Source of the DNA: a virus
Virus record (IMG/VR): IMGVR_UViG_3300035157_000415
Coordinates: 1 to 23,104 of that record
Direction: 5' to 3' (one strand)
DNA: 23,104 bases
In this document: one piece after another, positions 12,001-15,547 of the stretch
How positions within the stretch are numbered: position 1 is the first letter of the stretch
Layout: each line of letters opens with the position of its first letter
Program-made: the position numbers and the translations under genes
Notes under the pieces: model-generated
What the model saw: only the letters and a program-made list of their open reading frames with translations
Told to the model about the DNA's origin: nothing
Database searches by the model: none

Positions 12001-12310
12001 TGACCTCATTATCAATCATTATTGACCCATTTCTGGGTTGGAATCCATCAATTCCCTCTACTTCAATCTTTTTATCATAGACACCAATATCCTTCAGCAG
12101 TTTAGTACTACTAGACAACTCCGTTGAGCTATACTGGTCAAGATCTAGGTATCCTAAAAGGTTGTTTAGGATATCATACGGTCTACCCGTTTTTTCTTGA
12201 GACTTGTAATACTCAAACAAGAAATTGACAAGTTGTCTGTCTTCCTGCCGAATGAAATCGGGTAGTTGGTATTCTACCCTATCCGATACGTTAATATTCT
12301 TCGTAGGCAT
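1..12310 (-). CDS. Giant modular virion protein, YHYH family, at the gp7 position (3' end outside window)
   Basis: An open frame begins with ATG at 12310, 5 bp after the gp6 stop, and stays open to the window edge: 4103 complete codons without a stop. Both edges read in the same frame as convincing protein. Visible modules, with approximate residues: an NG-x-I-x-I-D/N-x-E motif (80-110), an LNGV-type beta module (159-207), GxGY repeats (316-622), an FYISKGT segment (690-735), more GxGY repeats (1129-1354), a YHYH-like domain (1421-1557), an EF-hand loop (1618-1629), a propeller-like stretch (1848-2218), a LamG-like domain (2243-2437), two carbohydrate-binding-like modules (2658-2787), GxGY repeats (3091-3324) and helical repeats (3981 onward). 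In T4, gp7 follows gp6 and is about 1030 residues; this protein is at least four times longer. A wedge or peripheral baseplate role is inferred from position. It could instead be a fused wedge and adhesin. The upstream AAGATAG is only a weak ribosome site. Confidence 0.9.
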   Translation of the reverse strand, partial: MPTKNINVSDRVEYQLPDFIRQEDRQLVNFLFEYYKSQEKTGRPYDILNNLLGYLDLDQYSSTELSSSTKLLKDIGVYDKKIEVEGIDGFQPRNGSIMIDNEVIYYEDVTRGPDVIITPGISFSQFNKKKQQLENPFDLFDGTETIFPLSFLGTPVAPPSAEHLIVITYNDMKVPNVDYFIEGSNIRFTEPPRMRTGADDSQFTQLTYLIGYSDQVVQTTDAIPYEEWQNTKNYPLRVNTQPYTPTSEIGLIIKKNNRLQEPYTDYTVFQDRVVFNNPIGAADSIHIRSVEYIAPQYGSGASAIASVDDSGQITALIPKEGGSKYRIDFNPKVTILSTSGGGATARSLIGGIKDITLIDGGQGYTSYNPPVPVCAPPTNSNGTPAKLSLTVDDTTGMIDSITITNSGSGYDFIPAISFQNPGGAKISAPTIDSEGRVNIGSIGVTEMGLGYSNPPTVYIDPAPGDGINAQAIAKINQDGQLYEINVVNRGKGYTSVPRVQIIDPIGAQVLDVTVASGSVTNIEMLTGGQGYTDAPSVYIVDDRKDAYGVPVGGTGATAAATIFNGEITDINITNFGTGYSTEFPPKIYIAEPQKARASVDVGFDQVTGFDILEEGIGYAPSAFLECSRGVSGPVAYDNLHNEIYAGEAALRQSNHNSGQTVVNLDSLFIKEVFDKFRRQYLPTIDIDFTSIDPVQVIKNITDFYISKGTKLATQYLFKILFGEEVDIYYPKDEIISPSHATWVVDTVLRAELISGDPSNLIDSEVNQYTDPVDNNVKDASALIENVITIIEGTDVIYELAISEETLEGSFVIPYKTKLVEPLTTTGQIITVDSTIGWPERNGTIILNDDEQVQYKEKSLNQFIECTRSKNGLVEDWDPGTIIYSDIFVYTNRGTAQECKLRILGIAEAGTTVLDNTGSYYLKGDKLKVANLGSTAEDQRLSSWLYNVKKLIQVASVTPGGVNNQTATIVCDNPHGLLVEDTVTIYGANPVVYNGTFVVTSRLDAYSFSYEIATPTEIIPQGNILLSVDLNRGKSTVTSINKVVSEFTTNIQNSFFNDEYVYVAASGLPNYKIGPFTGSALIPGNQRKLLRFPRLVQTISERKDVAAGTSIGAWVNGVSIWSYKSKEYVQFGPITNISVDEVGEGYDAGAKPNLEITGGGGSGAVAEVIVNGSLQSFDVTAEGTGYTESPLVSIVGGGGIGATAQAVITGGRVTRILVEQPGSGYTSQPSVSITGGGGTGAEATANVRGAISSISIINPGTGYTSLPSVRVNSGENALAQPIVINGRIVSIAIINSGNSYTTAPNVIINGDGFGAIARATIGTIGEDKGRVLGVTITNKGIGYTQGMTTVRLEAVGQLASFTPTVYQWNRNLEFDLADNYDIASGYVFTGYNNQFGGEYAHLSDPKELRYVVGDNVFLNPVTQQFQELASNYKHSPIIGWAYDGNPIYGPYGYIDPTDQNSGIRRMRTSYKLKTNVVYDETTNPNPARIDGPSLSTYPAGQFVADYYYDFQSGDLDNYNGRFCKTPEYPEGTYAYFITIDSSDAGIAQFPYIMGPQFNSLPDDWNFSQVATQENIPSGVVRYRDPFAEVDIDVDRQPNQEADVLTTEIEGYPLIFEIQDSNNDGIIDADEQQEILEMSEEATLQIYDYFPSVSTESRVDIEVETTTQFENAQIDGFVVENPGESYQVNDTVFFDNEGTGGFGASALIESVKGQQIVSYNKEMIGDRPYGHITTSEGHELRQQDEVIVNSRPVIDNTNKVYRVKVVAGVERINVLQEGSGYVEDIPPTFEVITPQGQDAQLEIRREMTGQVETVNIINSGNGYDEDNPPQIRVSHPQQFKKTRYWLSEYHEATGTINVHHTIQSPDRYTYICGSITETDGDMAAFLAKFDDLGQLIWERTLIPQNVGQKKLEFARMHLDSSLENDMIYVTGHYYDPNNATFNPDVWMGLYESGFNNANAPDGILKWQKAIAGISGSTRRDWVTSICLDQDKNIYLAGYTDSNSPDPNDMWVIQCDLDGDLVEKRKIASEDGDEELHQIQWISDDNFMFVGVNKENNDVLFGVFYYDGANIEISWIRQVPVTGGYVRNPRFVIDEYQDVVLIWDIYDNGAAKFDSIQINKFPLATANTQWEWTKTVTVSGSIDSINHAGISVDVFGNYTLISDVVESQNQRYSIIHYMKYDGSIISETKVDDTVNIGWQAKDHVVDNSGDCIVTLNRKQSDQLASYRFDTAGDIDFDNTKQNTATFNIYSVPDASLDTSFYRFGTSALKLSAVCPIKLSGYNLQNPEWSFQGWFSLATAQQSAQNTKPIFFDLTPIAGDSIQVELDGDSNSANFEKWVLYVNSVEVAVSTSATNWTAFAGAAWCHVTFQKREESLGLYRYEVFINGNQQVSYQSTSDISLQDMTIAGKYSGPVAGNSFIGWIDDLVVDDKAPYATAAYTMPSDQLPVTTSDSDIALVKFDRLHSRRGSYTATGIDKYTNFALTDISTQTTWVALSAGAITLWEAGPGGLQILDMSQAPSTYIPGTYTLTQKQYQYASKTSTIPSPQGKKLLITADVISKFYMRDALYQKIDNVMEFTFSQDIKLTKGSIIQQFNTAGVTQAYGTIVEVPTGTLLNPGVGTKYKVGKIYGTFNNTDRYRTDVGDVNQIAGTYFNTEEPESPWAAGTAYAQGDRVYSDKKIYEAQGAGTSGTITPEHTAGVQSDGVINWAFIDDAGKFTIDLTQHPYPRPQYLGMDMPEWDSGLLYVEGQKVWHKLNVYTVASGGAGVAGTTPPVHDTGDASDGGVTWSHVSTSESIATYTRHLPYDQGNNYSVQIQEIHPGSTYIPEDVVSLNSGNVTVAEDEKSVVISGFASVKKITVTARLEKDLIRTATARTNQIYCTSNSAHGFKVGDILFTEGFQGLQFNGSFFVDQVIGTREFTFGIREVALDDPAFNANAISNINIYAKHPTLEFTRSHQYVFDISDTTNFGYYLSFSQDNQYKLEYSFNNIERSGTPGVPSGGGSYPFVKFSVLGDVTNISYYFDPSRVGANSPVGENSFIDVITTPFDGTFAISEIVSDTEFKFPLLKEPERQSAEIINDEFDNPYSYYSTTSLRAVGPINSIKLVSAGGFYQKLPIISDIASFRQIEKVVITSGGTEYAPGVYYDVPIAGDGEGAKCTVTVEVDDTVGSGTLTNVAVTDPGKGYTTASIDIDAIPGILGSQLAGSGGAVNVVIPEEGTGASVFLTGTNIGKIKRLKNNEFGFGYSHDYTLKPEITFPVNLQLFNTSILSQITITNPGSGYTSTPAVVITGGGGSGASAEAVVKNNRLNEIIIKNPGSGYSSEPTVTLKSEFNYVVNLDLNYLQFNFPHGITTGAEVQFRADTIGTTVGELPKPSTAGLTSLVEGQVYYAIAGEAAGLESDQIRFGLTLQSAQAGDYITFLTQGEGRQTLLTEVFGGKATAVVETSRFLEGEEVFQGSTVETSTATGIVSTNTGWQIGPKILKIVDYTGDWKAGEKVTGIISKASGIIDNLSIARGVLNIGSLTETPGRFIDDIGKPSEIVQKIQDSFFYQNFSYVVKSETPITEWKTQVLENNHPAGFNMFGQLQLTGGKDVSGRKIGTEFTKQVNINNYSNVNQITSFGAAQPIYTDYNNTEVLFRKKRLTSSEEILTSIVKKLDDISPQFNGIDKQFPITVEGEQVIVQQNQLMITLNGVIQAPGESYQVVGPNLVFSEPPKPASKVNYRILGVTPTPIYRIALYTSGGGSNYGIFPTLGQTVQGVFSDAFGTVIDSGLNHIDVINVGPGTFQLNEEIVRGEIFSALVESVTLVNTETIFRFGESVTNLEGDTAIIEETNVVDGVVNDRLVVSKTSGTAKFETGIFDLKLNEYIYSASSKIAGQITFISPYVDPITSEVVDELIINRGSTFFGLLFERLVSLENPNVILDDISQSSITPTELYNDEERINADFLDFEEVRTTEITYTNLANGNIEVGDRIVSKDVDYGNPVSTFHGIAGNRFLDAKRNVANNKQEIIDFAEASIAIDYPDYYFPSDVITNNWSRFKDAYRLIQKNKAMIAGMAFDDMKTQYPSSSIPSDAKCKRDIEYFVDALAIDMYAGGNRYTRKFCQQYFDV
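2340..3040 (-). repeat. GxGY beta-repeat block C in the giant protein
   Basis: The units here (residues about 3091-3324) include GTEYAPGVYYDV, GKGYTTASIDI, GSGYTSTPAVVITGGGG and GSGYSSEPTVTL. The block lies almost 2000 residues after block B yet has the same sequence pattern, so the module was reused several times along the same chain. Confidence 0.75.
3950..4339 (-). repeat. Tandem pair of carbohydrate-binding-like modules in the giant protein
   Basis: Two adjacent units of about 50 residues share one plan. Each starts with a tryptophan (WAAGTAYAQGDRV and WDSGLLYVEGQKV), followed by a K-x-x-V/I-Y strand, a glycine-rich turn, a T-P-x-H-x-(A/T)-G segment, a DG turn and a closing tryptophan (INWAF and VTWSH). 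This resembles the W...Y..GD.V...Y layout of CBM5/12-type chitin-binding folds. Sugar binding is an inference from aromatic placement. Confidence 0.55.
8250..8925 (-). repeat. GxGY/GGGG beta-repeat block B in the giant protein
   Basis: Six to seven tandem units run through residues about 1129-1354. The core pattern is G-(S/T/E)-G-Y-x-x-x-P-x-(V/L)-x-I-x-G-G-G-G-x-G-A, for example GSGYTSQPSVSITGGGG. Later units lose the glycine run (GNSYTTAPNVIINGDG). This is the most regular block of the protein and differs from block A by the GGGG turn and the alanine-rich strand after it. Confidence 0.8.
10445..11365 (-). repeat. GxGY beta-repeat block A in the giant protein
   Basis: About eight units of roughly 35 residues each carry a hydrophobic strand, then G-x-G-Y, then P-x-(V/I)-x-(I/V). 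Examples are GGQGYTSYNPP, GSGYDFIPAISF, GKGYTSVPRVQI, GGQGYTDAPSVYI and GTGYSTEFPP. The units are diverged, so this is old protein-level repetition rather than a recent DNA duplication. Such repeats are common in phage virion proteins and probably form stacked beta structure; that fold is an inference. Confidence 0.75.
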
Positions 12311-12315
12311 CTATC

Positions 12316-14394
12316 TTAGAAACAAGATTCGCTGACTGGATACGTGAATGCATCCGTTGGATAATCAATGATATTTATACCCCCAATGTTACCGTAATTG
12401 TAACCATTAAAGTTGTTAGGATCGAAGTTGGGGATTGACACATCGTTGATTGTGTAGTCAATTGGATTGACTGTTGGGTTAAAGATTGAGGGGTCAACAC
12501 CTGGTGGGATTGTAAGTGATCCACCAGCTGGAAGTACCTGAATAGGTAATCTGGTAGTGCCATCAGGGGTGCCCTGAATAGCAATAGGTCCGACACAGAC
12601 CTGACCTGTTTTATAATCAACTGTTCCGACAGCTGGATTGAGGATTACCTCAGTCTCATCTCTCTTCGTCACTAGAATCAAGTTTCCTTTACCGTCATCT
12701 CTAATATTTACTGCAACTAATACAACATTGTCAGTATTAGTTGAAATTACTGGACTACTTATCTGAGCATTTGTAGATCCGTCAGAAAGTGTCAAATTAA
12801 CGAGGTCTTCAGTGTAACCAGTGGCATAAAAAGTACCAGATTTGACTACAGCGAAGGATGGAGCACAAGCATCGCCATCTTTATCACCTGCAAGGTCAGA
12901 TGGGTCAAAAAGTGGGTTTCCAAAGTCTAAGCATTGGGTAAATACGTTACCAAAGGTGAATTTATCGAGATTTTGACCTAAAGTCATCTGAGTAACGTTA
13001 CCTGATATAGCAGTATCACTACTATCAATCATAGAACCGAATTTAGACCCATCTAAGCGATTTCCAAATCTATTATTCTGTTGAGTAGTGTTAAATTGGT
13101 CAATTGCCTGTAAAACCTTAGTTGCGAGTTGAGCACCAGTCAAAGATGTCTCTCCACCATTGTAGTAAATGTAAGATTTCGGAATAAGGTAGAAACTTGT
13201 TGGGTCAATGATGACTGGCTCGATAGAAGCAACAGAATACTTCTTCAAATCGTTTTTAATCCTTGCCTTTGTACTAGCATTGAGTTTATTTCCCGTTTTT
13301 GGTCTAATTGCAATGTAAACCTTACCATATATGGGTGGAGATAGTTTCTCACCACCATAAGCGGTCACAGATGCTGCCTGAGGGTAGATTTCAGATACTA
13401 TATGCTCATAGTCATTCTCAGTAACTGCTCTATTCTGGGTTGCATACGCTCTAGGTGCTCTAAACTTGACTGATAGACCAGTTTCACGCTCTTCACCGTC
13501 TTGAGAAGCGTCTTTAGTATGAATAGAGATGCCAGCAGGGGCAATTACCCTTCCATCAGAGTCAATTATGTTGCCGATGTAGTCAAAATTACGACATCCG
13601 TTAGCTTCAACACCATAAGTGGTAACATAGTTGATTGTGATGAATTCTCCATCAATCAATTTACGTCCTAAGACCCCATCTCCGAATAAAAGACGGTATC
13701 TAAGGTCATCTGTCTCCTCCAAATAGTAAATTCTGGAGGTTGCATTCAATGCTGTAGCATTTGATACCAAATTATAGGTATCAGTCTCTGAAGATTGAGC
13801 ATTTGGACTGATATCTACGGTCAAAAGACCTGTATCAACGTTTTCAGCAGGGATAACGAATTCTTGTTTCTTAGTATAGTCCACTGTATAGTGGAATGAC
13901 ATCAAATTACCTTGATATACCAAGACATTATCGAAAGTTGCTAGTCCAGTAGAGGTATCTACAGGGACTTTAATGTCCTGAAGCACTGCAAAGGTAAAAT
14001 TATCACTATCATTCTCTGCAACAAAGACATCACCCTTCTGAAGAGTAGCAAATTCGGGGAATGTAGTACCATTTAAGGCAGTAGTTGTCTGAGCAATGAT
14101 TTTAAGACACGCCCTAGGTGCCTTAATTGACCTTGGGGTGTAGTTTAACTGCTTTGCAATCCTTACAATGTTATCTCTAACAGTAGCAGTCTCTAAAAAT
14201 GCCTCATTTAATGCCATATTAGCATTGAAGGCAGTGTAATAAGTGTTATAAGCGAGGATGTCAATCAAATAAGACGCAGAGCTTCCCTCAAAATCATAAT
14301 CTGTAAACTCTTTTCGAGTCCTAAGATAGGATTTGATGGATTCTTTGATTTCAAAGAAGTCTAGCGACGTTAATTGTGATGGAATAGCTGACAT
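12316..14394 (-). CDS. 6: Baseplate wedge protein gp6
   Basis: The 692-residue product is close to T4 gp6 (about 660). The N-terminal part has the familiar helical start of the family, with SLDFFEIKESIKSYLR and FEGSSASYLIDILAYNTYY at residues about 10-55, followed by NMALNEAFLETATVRDN. gp6 forms the inner ring of the baseplate wedge together with gp53 and gp25 and connects neighbouring wedges. The last 80 or so residues are rich in proline, asparagine and glycine (for example NPTVNPIDYTINDV and NFNGYNYGNIGG) and look like a flexible tail extension. The gene starts 1 bp after the gp25 stop and ends 5 bp before the giant virion gene, so the three are almost certainly co-transcribed. The identification is strong from sequence and from gene order. 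Confidence 0.93.
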   Translation of the reverse strand: MSAIPSQLTSLDFFEIKESIKSYLRTRKEFTDYDFEGSSASYLIDILAYNTYYTAFNANMALNEAFLETATVRDNIVRIAKQLNYTPRSIKAPRACLKIIAQTTTALNGTTFPEFATLQKGDVFVAENDSDNFTFAVLQDIKVPVDTSTGLATFDNVLVYQGNLMSFHYTVDYTKKQEFVIPAENVDTGLLTVDISPNAQSSETDTYNLVSNATALNATSRIYYLEETDDLRYRLLFGDGVLGRKLIDGEFITINYVTTYGVEANGCRNFDYIGNIIDSDGRVIAPAGISIHTKDASQDGEERETGLSVKFRAPRAYATQNRAVTENDYEHIVSEIYPQAASVTAYGGEKLSPPIYGKVYIAIRPKTGNKLNASTKARIKNDLKKYSVASIEPVIIDPTSFYLIPKSYIYYNGGETSLTGAQLATKVLQAIDQFNTTQQNNRFGNRLDGSKFGSMIDSSDTAISGNVTQMTLGQNLDKFTFGNVFTQCLDFGNPLFDPSDLAGDKDGDACAPSFAVVKSGTFYATGYTEDLVNLTLSDGSTNAQISSPVISTNTDNVVLVAVNIRDDGKGNLILVTKRDETEVILNPAVGTVDYKTGQVCVGPIAIQGTPDGTTRLPIQVLPAGGSLTIPPGVDPSIFNPTVNPIDYTINDVSIPNFDPNNFNGYNYGNIGGINIIDYPTDAFTYPVSESCF
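12372..12379 (-). promoter_or_regulatory. T4-type late promoter candidate before the giant gene
   Basis: The minus strand reads TATAAATA here, an exact match to the T4 late promoter core, 61 bp upstream of the giant gene start and inside the last codons of gp6. T4-like cyanophages use the same core with their gp55 sigma factor. A chance match in AT-rich coding DNA is possible. Confidence 0.4.
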
Positions 14395-14395
14395 T

Positions 14396-14809
14396 TTACG
14401 CTCTTTCTAGTAGAAAGTCTACTGTTTGTGTTTGGGACTCACCTACAATCGTATAGTCAATAGAAACGAATGCTGCATTCGTATCTGATTCATCTCGAAT
14501 ATTTACATTAGTAACCTCAATTCGTGGTTCTAGTCTTTGGAGACAATTCATTATCTCTCCTTTGATGGAATCCACTGAGAATGGATCCCATGGTTCGAAT
14601 AATAGTGCTTTGACACGAGATCCGATATTCTGCTGAAATGGTCTCTCTCCAAATTCGGTAAGAATTAGATTACGCACCGATTGCTTTATAGCATTTACAT
14701 TTTTTACCACGCCAATATCTCCAGTCGAAGGGTTAGCATTAAAGGATATTGCTAAGTCTTTGAATCCTCTGGAGACATATTTTTCAGATCTGAATCTGTA
14801 TGATGGCAT
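14396..14809 (-). CDS. 25: Baseplate wedge protein gp25
   Basis: The 137-residue product matches the gp25 family in length (T4 gp25 is 132 residues). Diagnostic parts are the N-terminal KDLAISFNANPSTGDIGVV, the central helix with VRNLILTEFGERPFQ, the GSRVKALLFEPWDP stretch and the C-terminal beta region (residues about 85-137). gp25 carries the sheath-initiator fold also found in type VI secretion and contractile tails; it joins gp6 and gp53 in the wedge and primes tail sheath polymerisation. The older name 'gp25-like lysozyme' does not imply demonstrated enzyme activity. The start at 14809 lies 58 bp inside the preceding small gene. No clear ribosome site is seen, but the first residues MPSYRFRSEKY fit the family, so the start is kept. 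Confidence 0.93.
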   Translation of the reverse strand: MPSYRFRSEKYVSRGFKDLAISFNANPSTGDIGVVKNVNAIKQSVRNLILTEFGERPFQQNIGSRVKALLFEPWDPFSVDSIKGEIMNCLQRLEPRIEVTNVNIRDESDTNAAFVSIDYTIVGESQTQTVDFLLERA

Positions 14810-14907
14810 TCTTGTAATTTGCTATGAAAATATTTATCACATCTAGGGTCGGTTATTAACACCATACCTTGATCTATAACAAATTGGGCAATATCTACTC
14901 TTACCAT
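14752..14907 (-). CDS. Small conserved phage protein before gp25
   Basis: With the ATG at 14907 this encodes 51 residues starting MVRVDIAQFVIDQG and containing TDPRCDKYFHSKLQEC. I do not know its function. The composition (a short helix, then a Cys/His/Asp-bearing centre and an acidic end) looks like real protein rather than a shadow frame, and the spacing of 10 bp after the previous stop suits phage gene packing. The same frame is open further up, to 14988, with another ATG at 14955 (MARRKHTKVKESELNK), so a 67-residue form overlapping the previous gene by 38 bp cannot be excluded. Its 3' end overlaps gp25 by 58 bp. The pattern C-x(6)-H-x(6)-C-H-H could bind a metal, but nothing proves it. 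Confidence 0.55.
   Translation of the reverse strand: MVRVDIAQFVIDQGMVLITDPRCDKYFHSKLQECHHTDSDLKNMSPEDSKT
14831..14838 (-). promoter_or_regulatory. Possible late promoter core upstream of gp25
   Basis: The minus strand reads GATAAATA, one base from the T4 late core TATAAATA, 22 bp upstream of the gp25 start. Initiation from it would leave a leader of only about 10 bases, which is short, so this is a weak call. Confidence 0.25.
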
Positions 14908-14917
14908 TTTATTTAGC

Positions 14918-15067
14918 TCACTTTCCTTGACCTTTGTATGCTTTCTTCTTGCCATTCCTAGAAGTTGCTGCATATTTGGTGTTTGCACTCCTCCCTTGAC
15001 GAGTTTTCTTCGGGTTAGGAATCACATATGACCCAGTACCCCATGCTCCAGTTGTTGATTTTGCCAT
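14918..15067 (-). CDS. Very small basic protein of the baseplate operon
   Basis: The ATG at 15067 gives a 49-residue protein beginning MAKSTTGAWGTGSYVIP, with NPKKTRQGRSANTKYAATSR in the middle and ending KKAYKGQGK. It is strongly basic, glycine-rich, and has no predicted membrane segment. I recognise this type as a recurrent short cyanophage protein near gp25 but know no function for it. It follows the PAAR-like gene by 15 bp and precedes the next small gene by 10 bp, which places it in the late structural operon. Candidate roles are a small capsid or tail decoration or a nucleic-acid-binding peptide; neither is supported beyond its charge. Confidence 0.75.
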   Translation of the reverse strand: MAKSTTGAWGTGSYVIPNPKKTRQGRSANTKYAATSRNGKKKAYKGQGK

Positions 15068-15082
15068 AATTAAATTAATTTA

Positions 15083-15547
15083 CTAAGATGCTAACACAGT
15101 TGGGTGCCCCCAGGCAACCACTGATGAACAAGGGTAACTAAATCCAGGGAATCCCACCCCTAGTGGATCCAGAATCCTTGCAATTGGTCTCTTGAGTGCA
15201 AAAACGGTTATCGTTGTTGCCATCAAAGTCCTTATATGTCCAATACCACCCATGTCTTCTATAGTTAGGATAGAACACGGAATGGGTGTGGGAATAGGAC
15301 ACATCGCTTTACCGCACGGACAAATGTATACTACTATATTTGTACACACAGAAATGTGCGGAATGAACGTATCTCCCATCAAACTGATAGGAATCCCATT
15401 CACAAGCACAGTCGCCCGCAATGGGGTGATTGGCATCATGGGAATGAGAGGCATCGGAGGCCACCAACACGTGAAATTCTTAATAGTAATACTATAAGGT
15501 ATTGGTGGAGTACCACATGCCTGTACAGAGTGGACAGTAGAAGGCAA
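15083..15547 (-). CDS. PAAR-like tail-spike tip protein (TTG start)
   Basis: The 154-residue product has the marks of the PAAR family, which caps the central spike of contractile tails (T4 gp5.4). ACGTPPIPYSITI near the start is followed by ATVLVNGIPISLMGDTFIPH (residues about 45-64), and a second half-motif, TTITVFALKRPIARILDPLG, lies near residue 115. Cysteines and histidines placed around ICPCGKAMC could bind a metal ion at the tip. No ATG precedes the conserved PPIPY segment. An in-frame TGA lies four codons before the TTG at 15547, and a GAGGA sequence sits 6 bases before that TTG, so TTG is the best start. The first 112 bp overlap the preceding 1226-codon gene. A later ATG at 15454 would remove the PPIPY part. 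Placement between the large Cys-rich protein and gp25 fits a hub role. Confidence 0.75.
   Translation of the reverse strand: MPSTVHSVQACGTPPIPYSITIKNFTCWWPPMPLIPMMPITPLRATVLVNGIPISLMGDTFIPHISVCTNIVVYICPCGKAMCPIPTPIPCSILTIEDMGGIGHIRTLMATTITVFALKRPIARILDPLGVGFPGFSYPCSSVVAWGHPTVLAS

Noticed and set aside
15192-15497. Plus-strand frame of 101 codons opposite the PAAR-like gene
   Set aside because: The reverse complement of a real gene often stays open; the translation lacks any plausible motif.
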